NCBI GenBank assembly: GCA_963556695.1
Contig: CAUWAG010000010.1
Coordinates: 2,418,001 to 2,482,000 of the forward strand
DNA: 64,000 nt
DNA from: Anthostomella pinea
Lineage: Eukaryota; Ascomycota; Sordariomycetes; Xylariales; Xylariaceae
Direction of reading: 5' to 3'
In this document: positions 1 to 11,202 of the stretch, piece after piece
How positions within the stretch are numbered: position 1 is the first letter of the stretch
Layout: every line of letters begins with the position of its first letter
Translations under genes and position numbers: made by a program
The notes under the pieces: generated by a model
Database searches by the model: none
Seen by the model: only the letters and a program-made list of their open reading frames with translations
Told to the model about the DNA's origin: nothing

Positions 1-285
1 CTTCGCAACCCCCTTGATGGCCGCTTGACGGTACAACGACTTCACCCCCTCATCCATCTTCTTGAATGCTTCGATCCCACCGTCAACAAGCTTGGCGATC
101 TCGTCTGTACCTTCGAAGAACGAAAAGTTGTCTGTATCTAGCGTCTCGCGTACCTGCTGCAACAATGTGGTCTTCCCAGAACCAGAAATACCGTACAGAC
201 CGATGATCGTCGGTTTGGTGGTCGTGGTTGCTGGCTGCGCGGTAATCATTGCCTGTTGTTGGGTTGCCATGTCTGAGGCAGACAT
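1..285 (-). CDS. P-loop NTPase/kinase-like protein, N-terminal part (runs off the left edge)
   Basis: An open frame reads leftward from an ATG at 285 (alternative ATG at 270) to base 1 without a stop, about 95 codons. After a short Gln/Thr-rich head it carries a clear Walker A motif, GLYGISGSGKTTLL, at about residues 27-40, followed by a segment reading FFEGTDEIAKLVDGG. This resembles the P-loop module at the N-terminus of some fungal ATP-dependent proteins that can be fused to HAD-like or kinase domains. The rest of the gene, and so its substrate, lies outside the window. No intron is needed in the visible part. Confidence is good for an ATP-binding P-loop protein and low for anything more specific. 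Confidence 0.7.
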   Translation of the reverse strand, partial: MSASDMATQQQAMITAQPATTTTKPTIIGLYGISGSGKTTLLQQVRETLDTDNFSFFEGTDEIAKLVDGGIEAFKKMDEGVKSLYRQAAIKGVAK

Positions 286-612
286 CTTTGGATGCCAGTA
301 ATGTCCGATCGCATTGCAGAAGAAGCTGGAGAGATTCCGAGCCCTATTTAATACTGAGCTGCTTTGTGCCATCGAAACAAGCAACGCAAAGCAGTGGCAA
401 ACGCAAGCACCTGGCAAGCACCTTCGACTGCCTTCCAGCATCGGCCTGCTTTCTTACCACGCTTCTACAATCGCGTTTGGGCGTAGGAGCCTGCTTCTAC
501 TGCATGCTGGCTAGCAAACACCTTTGTCCACGTTACTGCAGCAGGCTGGGACGGACAGGGGATTACCCCCTCCTGGAACAAAGCTGTGCTTTCTCACGAT
601 GCACGATAGTGC
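286..612. other. intergenic, no feature seen
   Basis: Upstream region of the P-loop gene. I see no convincing coding signal, RNA gene or repeat here. Confidence 0.5.
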
Positions 613-1362
613 TCACTCACGGACTGACGATTGGTCCAGGGCTGGCAGATGCCCAATGTAAGTCTGGGATGCAGCCGGTGTTCCCTGGAGGGACCCAAAA
701 CTTTTTCTGGTCGAGCCGGCTCCCTCGTCGACATACGAGCCGCCAGACAGGATGATGGGTAAGACGGTGCTCTCTGGGGCTCCCCGGACTATCACGCCAC
801 GGCCCGTCGCCGGCGAGGAATCTGAGACCAGTCCTTCGTCCCCATCATTGCCGGCAGAGATGACGACGATGATGCCCTGTCCGGCGATGCGGGATGCAAC
901 TGATCCTCGTGGGTCGTCTGCCAGGCCCGAGAACCCGGGGGCGAGGTCAGCTGGTGCCCCCCACGTATTGGTACGTGTAATACATACTTGCCGACTGAGC
1001 ACGAGATGATATCTGTGCCGTTCTCGTAAGCCCCCATGCAGGAGGCGATTTGGATCTCCGTCGTGGATGTGCCCTGCAGCTGGGCCACGATGATGCCCGA
1101 CATATGGGAACGTCTCGACCAGACCGTTCCTCGTCGGGTTCACAAGCTGGAATGGAGCCCCCATAAACAAGTCGGAGTCGAAGCTCCTCCGATGCTCGAC
1201 CTCGATACTCCCTTCGTCCAGAAGCGACTGGTATAGGGCATAAGCATCCCCGTCGCCGCTGAACTCGACGATGTAGGCTCCCGGCACAGCATCCGCCGCA
1301 TCCCCTGCTGCGCGTGCGCCTGGAGCCCCCAGTAGAGCCCAGAAAAGGCACCGAACCATCAT
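613..1362 (-). pseudogene. degenerate subtilisin-like serine protease
   Basis: The frame from the ATG at 1362 gives a signal-peptide-like head ending in ARAAG, then VPGAYIVEF, typical of an I9 inhibitor prodomain. It reads on to about 1105 (ETFPYVG). Subtilase homology then continues in another frame at about 1103-1000 (IASCMGAYENGTDIISCSVG), and returns to the first frame for the oxyanion-hole region (ISAGNDGDEG). The segment that should hold the catalytic Asp and His is missing between prodomain and body. The catalytic-Ser motif appears as GTPAAS where GTSxAx is expected. Most of the sequence between the Asn and Ser motifs is also deleted. Two frame changes, deletions and a lost nucleophile mean it cannot encode an active protease. 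It resembles secreted Vpr/Pr1C-type fungal subtilases. Confidence 0.75.
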
Positions 1363-1564
1363 CGCGAACGAAGTTGGCCGACACTGCAGAGAAATCCTGG
1401 CGAGCGGAAGAGTGTGTTCATGCATTGATCTATACATACGTCTATGTGAAGACGCTACTTTGCTAAGCTCGGCTAGTCGCTTGCTTATAAAGTAAAATCA
1501 AACCAGAAACACCGGGTATCCATCATACAATCATCCTATCCTCGTTACAGTGATCGTCTATCAC

Positions 1565-1905
1565 TCATGACTTGCTCACGCGGCTGCCGTCGATGCTCTC
1601 CGCAGCGGTCTTGGTGCGCGGCTTGTCCTCGTCGCCGTAGTGCGCGATGTCTCCGCCGAGCGAGTCGATGACCTCCTTGCTGTGCTTCTTGGACTTCTCG
1701 CTTGTGTCTGCGTGAGAGAGTTTGGTTAGCATGGGGGATGTGACATATGGGACGGCGTGGATCGAGTTGAAAAATGGAGGCAGTACTGACTTGGGTTGGA
1801 TAGGTTGGCCTTGTGTCCCTGGACGCTGTGCGAGATGGTCTCCTTGCCCTCGGTGAGCTCCTGCATGTCACAGGACATGGTCGACTTAGCTCCTGCGGAT
1901 TCCAT
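1565..1905 (-). CDS. con-6: conidiation-specific protein 6 (Con-6 family)
   Basis: A small two-exon gene. Exon 1 is 1905-1791 and exon 2 is 1707-1565. The 83-nt intron (1790-1708) has a GTCAGT donor, a GCTAAC branch site and a CGCAG acceptor. The spliced product is 85 residues. It contains the Con-6 signature across the junction: HKANLSNPNTSEKSKKHSKE followed by VIDSLGG, which matches the family pattern KAxLxNPxxSEEAKxxSxxxLxxLG. The length fits known Con-6 proteins (about 85-90 aa). Family members are abundant in conidia and are induced during asexual sporulation; their biochemical role is not established. The start is the first ATG of the open exon, and the C-terminus is lysine/arginine-rich. 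The symbol is given by family resemblance, not by proven orthology. Confidence 0.88.
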
Positions 1906-2702
1906 GGTGATATATTGGTGCTTGAAGGCGGGTTTGCCGTGGTCTGGGTGGTTGTGATGTGTGAATTGGCTTGATTGAGGTTCAAGTTACTATTCTTGGG
2001 AAATGGAGTCTGGAACCAGAGTCGCGAAGGCAGCTCTTTATGTCTTCAAATTGGCATATGCCACCTCAAGTCTTACAATGACGTCGCGCCCTCTTCTCGC
2101 TGCAAGCCAGCCTGCCTTGTTCTGCTAGCCTGATATTTTGAAACAAGCACACCACGACGAATAGGCCATCTCGATTGCGGTGTCGTATTCCATCCACTGT
2201 CCCGACAACCTGTTGTTTTGTTCGTAGCCCACCGCGCGCTGTCGCGTGTTAATTCGAGCAGTTCAGGCGCATGTGGTAGTGATATGTGGCAAGGGTACCT
2301 CATAAGACCCTGCCTGCCATGATTCTTCCCGAGCGTTGGATCATGCAGAGATTCTGGTCCAATCGAAGACATCCTGTCAACCCGTTGTTGGCGCAGATCG
2401 TGGGGTAGAAAGGGCTAAAACATCGACACCCGACAGATGACTTGCCGCTGACCCTTGGGCAGTGTTGTTTTCGCATCGCGTCGAGATTTGGGGATTTGTT
2501 CCACCTGTGTTACTGGTTAGATGGAAGTGACTGCCGGAATTGCCGCAACTGCCAACTTGTTGGATATCATAGCAGGTCCAGACGAGGCCTTCGGGGCTGA
2601 ATGCGCTAATGGCTTTGGTTTGAGGGCAGTCAGCCGACCCTCAGGCCACCAGGATTCTGGCACCATTATCGTATGATGATCTGGTCACTCTGATGGCACA
2701 CC
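1906..2702. other. intergenic, promoter side of con-6
   Basis: No supported gene. The first few hundred bases presumably carry the con-6 promoter, but I recognise no specific operator. Confidence 0.45.
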
Positions 2703-2782
2703 TGTACATATATATAGGGGCTTCTCCCCAAGAGATCTTCTTCTCTTTTCCTTTCAATACCAGAACGGTTTGAGATCTCACA
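2703..2782 (+). mobile_element. LTR fragment, 3' end only (family B)
   Basis: The stretch with TATATATAGGGGCTTCTC and, further on, CAATACCAGAAC, ending TCTCACA, aligns with the end of the LTR at 31,945-32,269, which reads TATATAAGGGGCTTCTC, AATACCAGAACAC, TCTAACA. Only the promoter-to-end part is recognisable. The upstream half does not align and no target duplication was found, so this is a truncated relic. Confidence 0.55.
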
Positions 2783-4061
2783 CAACTACATTCTTGTTTA
2801 ATAGACCTAGCAGAGTCTCGGTCTTGTCGCGGAGAGCCTGCCTGCTTGGTTCCATTTCAACCATGATGTGGGACAGTCTCTTTCGTTCCCATTTACGTGT
2901 AGCTTGGAAGTCGTGCAGTGCAGCAAGTTCAGGATGTCATGAGGTCGGCGGGCTGAAAGACATGGCAGAAGAGCAAGCCTCCTCCAGTGAACCTATTGCA
3001 GCAGAATTAGATGGAAGCAAATACCAAACTCCGCCATCGAGAACGTGAACATGAAAGCAATGGTTATGCCTCATAGTGCTGGTCGGTGTAGAATATAACG
3101 ATGCTAGACTGGTTAATGTATGTTTCCTCGCATCGCCAAGGAGCTTAAGGGTACCTGAGTCACCTCATCGCATGTCTCCCAAACTGTCATCAACTGCGTG
3201 TTTGCTGCTTGGTAAGATAATTTCTATCTAATATGGAGACGGAACCAGTCTCGAAGTACCTGTCAATATCCGAAACACACATAATTTATGATCGAGAGAG
3301 TTGGGTAGCCTTCCACGAGGCTCAATGGATGTGTAACTCCGCAGATTGATATACGCGTTGACCTTTGCCCCCTGCCTTACTCTGAACCACATGCCACTTC
3401 TAGAAATGGTTACCGAATGACCGTGAGATCCTCAGTCCAGTGACCTGGTTAAATATATAGAACTTCATAGTCAGCTGTCCGATTAGTCCTCTGAGAGGAC
3501 ACGAGCCTTGGTCCACGGACTTGCTGACATGCAACATCACCATCCCCGCAAGAGTTTTCTTCGGAGCTGCAACTCCATGATCCTGCATTGATTGATCTAG
3601 GAACACTGATCACGTCTCATGACTGCTTCAGTTCCAGGACAATCCTAGCCCAGTGTAGACCCTGTGTTTCGTGGTACAAAACAGAGCACGATCTAGTCGA
3701 CGCATCTCGAATGTCCAAGACAGGTGCAAGGCGCACCTGATATGATGGATGCTGCAGTAACCCATAATGTATTCATAAATCTCTCGTGAAGGCCTCCTTA
3801 TAGACTTGAAGCCTCTTCACAAGAGAGACTCTCTTTCGACTGGGGAAGGACTGAAGTTACTGCACATGGGCCATAGCATATCATGCATGAGAAGCTGGTC
3901 GACATTGCCAGCTGCCCAAAATTTTTTAGACCCGTCGTAGTCTAAGGCCTTGCTATGTATGGGTCTGATGTTGAGGTTTTGATCTGAAATCTTTCCTGAG
4001 GAGCCAATGTCTCTCGAGCAGGCAAGATCTGTTGATTGCTAACGTTACTACCTAAGCAGGG
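2783..4061. other. intergenic, no convincing gene
   Basis: Only short, unsupported open frames. It may include internal sequence of the LTR relic at its left end and an upstream part of the exon-like segment at its right end. Confidence 0.4.
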
Positions 4062-4236
4062 CATCGTCAAACGTATGAAGCGTAATTTCGACAATCGCCC
4101 AACCACATATGCTGTGTACGAGGATGTCCCATTCGTCAACCAGTATCCTCGGTTTTCGTTGAAACGCATCAATATTACACAACAGATGCTCTGCTGGGGA
4201 GAAGAGAGGTTGGTGTTTCTGAAGTACGACGCATAA
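4062..4236 (+). other. exon-like open segment of an unrecognised protein
   Basis: A typical fungal intron end (GCTAACG branch, then CTAAGCAG) precedes 4062. The following frame runs open to a TAA at 4234-4236, reading KRMKRNFDNRPTTYAVYEDV and then PFVNQYPRFS. The amino-acid composition looks like real protein and the splice context fits a terminal exon. I cannot identify the family or find earlier exons. It may be the last exon of a decayed gene. Confidence 0.35.
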
Positions 4237-4716
4237 TTTATGGTTCAGGCAGTGTCTCGTCTAAGTTACTACGAGCTACAACGTTCGAGAAGATGGATAA
4301 GCTCATACATGAGCAGTCGTAGGCTCTCATAGTTCCTCTTATAATTCTTATGTATACTGCCTACTCTATGTGCTTCACTTGCCAAGTGTGCACAACAGGA
4401 CTAAGGACTACGCGGGAGCAGACACTTTGCGCAGACGGCGGCACGCCAGACGCCCCAGACGGATTTGAACTTCATCAGCGACACGTTCGAATACCTCATC
4501 TCTCGCAACCAAAGTGCTCTGCCGGGATCTTTTATCTTCGGTGTTCTCGTGACGGCTCCAGTCGCATGCCGATGATCCCAACATGCCCGCCAGTGGACGA
4601 TGCTCGTGAGACCCACCGCTCTTTGGCTCCTTAAGCTAGCCATAGCGCAGGAAGATATCCTCCAATAGCAATGATTCATCTCCCATCTTATCCCTCTCAT
4701 GCGAAGGGAGTGGAAG

Positions 4717-4788
4717 TCCCGATTAGTGTAACGGTTAACATACCTCGTTTTCACCGAGGAGCTCGGGGTTCGATTCCCCGATCGGGAG
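4717..4788 (+). tRNA. tRNA-Glu (anticodon TTC)
   Basis: A complete 72-nt cloverleaf with no intron. The acceptor stem TCCCGAT (4717-4723) pairs perfectly with ATCGGGA (4781-4787), followed by discriminator G. The anticodon arm is CCTCG-TTTTCAC-CGAGG, giving anticodon TTC. The T arm is GGGGTTCGATTCCCC with a standard B box. The D arm GTGTAACGGTTAAC matches eukaryotic tRNA-Glu. It reads the GAA codon. Confidence 0.95.
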
Positions 4789-4829
4789 TGTGCATCTAAT
4801 AATCATCTGTTCCTGCGTGGATAATGTCA

Positions 4830-4834
4830 TTTTT
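4830..4834 (+). terminator. RNA polymerase III T-run
   Basis: First run of five T residues, about 42 nt downstream of the tRNA-Glu; a plausible Pol III terminator. Confidence 0.5.
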
Positions 4835-7800
4835 CTTTTGTGAAAACCTTTTTGCTTATTTACAAATATTGCTTGTGTTTAGTGGTCGGATGAATGATAG
4901 GGTTCAAGCATCAAGCGGCGATAGTGCTTGTGTGAGCTGTCAATTCCCACATTCAGCAATACCGCTAATGTTGTACGGGCGGACTGCCAGGAAACCCGGA
5001 TCCCCATCGCATTCGGGCGCAACGCGGGACCCCGAGTTCGAGGGCCGGGCGAAGCATAAAATAACAATTTATTTTTTTGTGGTGCAGTGCCTGGCAGGAC
5101 CTTGATAGTTTGCGCTTGGCATTCTTGGCAATCATTATTAGATTGCCTTGGGATGCAAGCCGGGAATTTAACAGCGGCTCCCGGCAAAGGGCCCGCGGGC
5201 CATGTGCACACGGGACGGCCGCCGTTGGGAATGGAATGGAGTTCATTGCCATGCATATAATTAAAAAGCCGCCGCGAGGATTGATGTGCTATCTTACCTC
5301 CTACTGTATGAGTTCATATGGACGCTAGAAGGATCACACGAAGTTGCGTGGGCTGCATGATCCATCCGCACGCCGCAGAGTTGCAGCAGCCGTTCCAGAA
5401 CCGTTGGTGGGTTCTTCTTGGTGGTTGTGTACGACGCAGACACGCGTGTCACATGTAAGAAGGCTGCCTCTACAGATGTAGCATGTGGTTGATTAGTGGT
5501 TGGGTGGTGCACGAGGGATACCGGCACGTGTTATATCTCATCAGACGTGGCGGCGGGATCTGGCGGCGTGAACAGTGCCACCGCGGAGACCCAATTGTTT
5601 AAGGTACCACGGTGTCATGGAAGTGAGATCGATGATCTGGATGATCGTGGAGTTGCAGCACCACAGAGATCTGATCTGACGTGGGGTCGATCAGCATTTC
5701 TCGGTCGGGACTCGGACGGACTTTGGAGATACTTGCTGCATATGTAATAAGCTGACGACAGCTTGTTAATGACCTATACTATTCCGATATCTCGATGTTG
5801 GAAAAGAAGGTTTTCTCACGGCAGCAGGATAGCCACTATGGCAACGGAGCTGGGACTCGCTCTCTTCTTGTTTGCCGCGCAGGCCTGATGATGCGGTCTG
5901 CCTCCTCCTGGAGGAAGATGTGGAGTTTATTCCGTCAGAAGGCATCAACAGGAGACTGTCACTGAAACCAAGCTGGTTCCTGAAATCCGGAGATATCTGC
6001 AAACAGGACATTGACGTCAGAGCGCAGCGCAGTGGATGACTGGTCTTTTTAGGTGCTTCGGCTTGCCAGTTTGTGCGCCGCGATGGTGGTACTACGGGTA
6101 TAAAATGCTGACCGGGCTTTCGAGTTCGTACAGTACATGTACCGCAATGAGTGATGGGCCCGCCAGCTCGGTTGGTTCCTGAGTCATATGTCAGCAACCG
6201 AGCATCCCGAAAGGGGGCAGACAAGCCAAAGCCTATTTTGTCAGCTGTGAAACAAGCTTCCTCAAAGGCTAAAGCTGATAAACAGATCACATAAAAGTTG
6301 CGGGACCCAGATAACAGCGCACGCAGCTATGGATTTCAGGGTCCGATCTCTGCATGTCGCAAATCCATCCGTGCCAGTGTTCAAGACCGTCTTCGTAATG
6401 GCACGGTGCACATATTCGATAAGTTTTGTGCCATCGGCGCACCGTCTCAACGCCAACAGCACCGGCGGTGACGGCTCCGTGGAACCGATTCGACCTTGGA
6501 CGCCTTCACTCCCGTCCGACCCGCCCGCCGCTTGGCTCATTTCCAATGGCCGAATGGGTACCATCGAAGTGATAACAGCGACGGGAAAGGGCTGTTGGTT
6601 CATATGTTTCCGCCCATCTGGTCCAAGAGAGTAGAGAAAGGAGGAACCCCATGCCCTGCATAGGGGAAACTTGAAACGACGAAACATGCGGCCAAGGCAC
6701 GGAATAACTTCCAATGATATGCAGAGCTGTGTCACGTGTGCGTCGCGGTGGGATTCGAGGACTCCATCGCCATGGTTTGGCTGAAGGACTTCCCATGCTC
6801 TCAGCGATTGGGAACTTTGTTGTTTTGGACAACATCAGCATGTCCAGATTATGTGGAGTCGAGTTTCCCGACTGTTTGCAAGCTTCGTCGGCGGGGGGCT
6901 CCTGCTCGGGTAGCTGAAACTTTGAGTTTTCAGACGTGCATGTGTCAGTGCGAATAACTACCTTGAGTACATAAACTTAACATGCAGACCTCCCATCTAC
7001 ACGTGAGGCATGGTCGTATGTTGACAAACACACGTGTGACTTGCAACTCATCAGTCTCGTGCCTACCTAGACCAGACGTCGTCCCTGGAAGCGCTGGTGA
7101 TAATTATAGCACTCAGATCTATCTGACTCAGGACTGTCCCATGTTGCATTGTGATTGGGGTGATCGGGGTGGAGAGGAGTGTTGGTTCAATGTTGTAACT
7201 TATTATTTTATCAGGTGGTACATGTACAGTGCATCTACCGTGTGACCCCCACTAACCGAGGTGGACCCCTAGCCGACGGACCCTGGCTGCCTGGCTGCTG
7301 CCCTGGAATCCATTGATCTCGATGCCGACGACCGCTGTGGCCTCCCTGCCTCCCTTTCCGCCGGCCTATCAGAGCCTATCGCGACGGAATACTCGTCCCA
7401 TTCCCACTTCTATCGTAGGCGGTCTGTCTGGGGCTGTGGGCGCGCGTCATCTTGGCATCTTGAAAATACGTGTGCGATTCCACTCCAACTCCATCTGGAT
7501 CACCTCCTGAAAACTGCAGTCTCCAGCTGCAAATCCACCAAGTTGCCAACGACCCGGTCTGCTGGCCCTCTTCCATTCCTTCTTCCCTCTCACTTCAATG
7601 TTCCCACCCACTCATCACCCACTTGACACTCCACCGTCCGCCCTCAATCTGCCAGTTCTGCCTTGTTAATGATTAGGTAATATCCCATTCAAGCCACTCG
7701 CTATTCTTCCCCATTGTTTTCCCTTGTTTTCCCCAGTTCGTATCGGACTGGCCCTCCCCTGCTGTCGACCTCTCGACCTCTGCGGACCACGGATTTCAGG

Positions 7801-8161
7801 ATTAATCGTCAAATCGCCAGCTCTAGACCTCTCCGTGTTTCTCTCCCCTTGCACCTCTTAGACTCCAATCTTCAGAGTCTGCTGCCTGCTGCCTGCGTCG
7901 TCTCTTCACCTACGAGAGAACACGAATAGTTACAACCCCACTCTCGTTTCTACACGCCCAAACCTCAGTTCTTGCAAACCAACCGACACCTCTATTCTCT
8001 GACTTGCGAACCTCTGAAGCGCAGTGTCATCCGATGTTCACAGCTTAGCCGCCCCGCGTTGATCGTTGGCCATAGCTATTTTTCACGTCGTTATCCATCC
8101 GATATCAGTACACCCTGATACGCCATTTTAATCACCTGTCACCTGGAGTAAAATCGTCAGA
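4835..8161. other. long intergenic region; pyrimidine-rich leader at its right end
   Basis: No gene is convincingly supported in 4,835-7,300; the open frames there are short and uncharacteristic. From about 7,540 to 8,161 the plus strand is rich in C and T (TTCTTCCCTCTCAC and similar), as is common in promoters and 5' untranslated leaders of highly expressed fungal genes. This stretch leads directly into the MscS start at 8,162. Confidence 0.45.
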
Positions 8162-10759
8162 ATGTCAGGCACCCAGTTCCAGCAAGAATATGACGAGAAG
8201 GGCTCCTCGCCAACACTGACGCACGCCCCGACCGTCTCGGACCATGGCGATGTCGACGAGAGGCCGAACCGTCCAGACAGGCCCGCTCACCTCAACCTTC
8301 CCACCGAGACAGAACGATTCTCGACAGACCAGCGATATTTCTCGCCAACCGAGTCTCAGCACCAGAACTCACGCTTGGTCGACGACCTCACCCTGCTCAA
8401 GGCCGAGCGCGCTGTCAGCAACCAAGAAGGCGCCGAGCTTCGCAGGTCCCATTCCGGCGTACGCAGCGGAGTCTCCGCAAAGCAGGATGTCTTCAACCAG
8501 CCTCAGCAGACCCCCACCATGGCCCTCCCAAGCGAGCCTCCCAACAAACTTAACAAGGTCTTCAAACACATCAAGAAACTGCCTCGGATGATTCGATACT
8601 TCCTGTACAGCCTGCCCATCACAGCCATCCTGTTGATACCCATTCTGCTGGGCATATTCGTTGATCGTGACCACCAGGCCGTGATTGGCGGCGCCGGAGG
8701 TGTACAGCTGTTGTGGTTTGGTATCTGGCTCGAGGTCGTGTGGCTTTCCCTATGGGCTGCGAGAATCGCCACTTCGATCATGCCGTACATCCTGAGTCTC
8801 GGTGCTAAGATCATGGGATCAGGAAACCCCAAGAAGTGGAAGGAAATTGGACGACAGCTCGAGCTGCACATGTCCTTATTTCTCTGGTTGCTGGCCGTTC
8901 TCATATCATTCCTTCCCATTATGAACACCCACAAGGTTGCAGCTCGGGTGCCAGACGAGGCCGATACCGCTTACCCTTATATTTCTTGGATCAATATCGT
9001 CAACAAAGTCATCATCGCCCTCTTCGTCCTGGCGGTTATGAACTTCGTGGAGAAAGTCGTGATTCAGTGGATTGCTACATCCTTCCACATGCGAACGTAC
9101 TCGACACGTATCGAGTTGAACAAGCAAAGCATCGCGTAAGTTGGTCTCCTTGAACTGGCATCAGCCAAGCAAACTAACCATTAGCAAAGCTATCTTGTCC
9201 ACCTCTACGAGCATTCCAAGGACAGACTTGTTTCCGAGGCGGCGGTGATGGGTGGTGAGCCGGGCTCCGGGGCCAAGACGCCCCTGGGCCTTATCACTGA
9301 CAATGCTCGCGAAATGGCCAACAGGGTGGGTGACGTTGCAAACCGCGTGGCTGGAGATTTCACGGGTCGCGAGGTCAGGCTCAGGAACCACCCGCGGAAG
9401 GTGGTTTCGGAACTGCTCCGTAACACCAGCTCCGCCCAGGTCCTAGCTCGTCGCCTGTTCCGTACCTACGCTCAGCCTGGAAGCGATGTTCTTACCCCCC
9501 ACGACTTGAACCCGGCCTTTCCCACGCCAGACGATGCCGAGGCCGCGTTCCTTGTGTTCGACCGAGATCTCAACGGTGATGTGTCATTGGAGGAACTGGA
9601 GGCGTACTGTGACGAAGTCCACCGTGAGAAGAAGGCGATTGCCGCCTCCCTCAAGGACTTGGACTCGGTCATAACCAAACTGGACAGGGTCTTTTTCGTC
9701 ATCATTTTCATCATTGTCGTGATCATCTTCATCTCCATCATCTCTGCATCCACTGCCGCAGCGCTGGCCTCCGCAGGTACCGCCGTCCTTGGTCTCTCTT
9801 GGCTCCTTCAAGCTACAGCCCAGGAATTCCTGCAGTCGATCATCTTCGTTTTCGTCAAGCATCCCTTTGATGTTGGGGACCGAGTTACTGTGTATGGCAA
9901 TACCGGAACTACCCTTACAGGCGACGATTACTATGTCACGGAGATCTCGCTTCTCTACACCGAGTTCAAGAAGATGCAGGGCCACATTGTGCAGGCACCG
10001 AATTCCGTGTTGAACACCCTGTTCATCCTGAACCACCGTCGTAGTGGCCAACTAGCAGATATTTTCGAGCTTACCATAAAATACGGTACACCGCCCAGCG
10101 TGATCAAGGAGCTTGAGGCCCGCATGACCGAATTCGTCTTGGAGAACAAGAGAGACTACGGAAGCAAGATCATCACCGAACTCCTTGGTTTCGAAAATGC
10201 TTGCAGCATGACGGTCAACTTCATCATCTTCCACAAGACAAGTTTCCAGAATGAACTTCTCCGTCTCACCCGACACAACAAACTCGCCATCGAGATGATG
10301 AACCATATGGTCAGTCTTGGCATCGAGCAGCCGCGGCCACAGTACCAGATTTCCGGACGCGACTACCCAATATACCAGGCGAATATCTCGCCTCCTTCGT
10401 ACGATGACCAGCAGCAGCAACAGCAGCAGCAACATAATGTGGATCCCGCTCTCTTGACGGCGACGCGGCGACGAGCCAACTCGCGTACTGCCGAGCGTCC
10501 TGCCGACCAGGACCTGTTCCAGGATGTTTTCGTCAGCCGCAAAATCAGCTCGCACCAGCATCTGCCCATGACCCATCCGCCACGGATCAACGAGGAGCCG
10601 ACCGTCGCAGAAGCCAGTGGCGCCTTGAACAGCCATAACCACCTCGAGAGGCCTCCGACCAACGATAGCGGCAGGAGGCATATATTCCGCCGTGTTGGCA
10701 CCATGAGGAGAAGCGCTGATGGTGGCTCCGACCGAGGTGACCCCCGGGACATTGTTTGA
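8162..10759 (+). CDS. mechanosensitive ion channel, MscS family with EF-hand (Msy1/Msy2-like)
   Basis: Two exons, 8162-9135 and 9190-10759. The 54-nt intron has a GTAAGT donor, an ACTAACC branch and an acceptor CAAAG, and gives an 847-residue protein. The N-terminus is hydrophilic. Four hydrophobic segments follow (about residues 142-320), then an EF-hand loop, DRDLNGDVSLEE, at about 449-460. Next come the pore helices and the MscS signature GLSWLLQATAQEFLQ, followed by KHPFDVGDRV. This order (membrane helices, EF-hand, MscS domain) matches the fungal Msy1/Msy2 channels of the ER and cell periphery, which control Ca2+ during hypo-osmotic shock. The C-terminal tail is disordered and has an eight-Gln run. 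The first AG after the branch site gives the wrong frame, so the second AG is used. Confidence 0.93.
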
Positions 10760-11003
10760 ACACCAGTAGAGCAGGGGCGAAGCGGACATCCAGCGATCTA
10801 AATCAGCATGGACTTTGCACAGCGTACTGCAATAATGATAATGTCACAAATCATTTCTAAGACAGCGAATAGACTTGTATGGTTGCATACCCGATAGACC
10901 GGATCATAGAATTCTCTAGATTGATATAATGGATAGTAATCCATTCTGTTAAGAACAACATCAATACGTTTCTATGCCTTGGGACATGCTGGCTTACACT
11001 GAA
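10760..11003. other. 3' flank of the channel gene
   Basis: AT-richer downstream sequence, presumably holding the polyadenylation region. No separate gene is seen. Confidence 0.4.
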
Positions 11004-11202
11004 CCCTCATAAGTCTCCGTGCACGACCCTTCCAACAAACCACGGTAAAGTCATCATATCGGTATAAGCATACGGGAATAAGCAGTTAGATCTTTATTAG
11101 CCGTCCCTGACGCTTATTCCAGGGTGCTTATTCCAGTATTTCTAACTATCCCACTGCTTTGCTGGAATCTTGCCAACATGGGCGTACGGAGACTTATAAG
11201 GG
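11004..11202. mobile_element. MITE-like inverted-repeat element (199 bp)
   Basis: The left end CCCTCATAAGTCTCCGTGC (from 11004) is matched in inverted orientation by the right end, which on the minus strand reads CCCTTATAAGTCTCCGTAC (ending at 11202), a ~20-bp terminal inverted repeat with two mismatches. The interior has repeated GCTTATTCCAG motifs and no coding frame. No clear target duplication is visible. Small size and inverted ends fit a non-autonomous DNA transposon. Confidence 0.5.

Noticed and set aside
5766..6735. Minus-strand protein gene(s)
   Set aside because: The frames are moderately long but have no domain, no splice structure and no protein-like motif; chance open frames are more likely.
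9245..10759. A separate gene starting at 9,245
   Set aside because: The frame joins the upstream exon through a canonical 54-nt intron, and together they give a complete MscS channel; it is exon 2, not a second gene.
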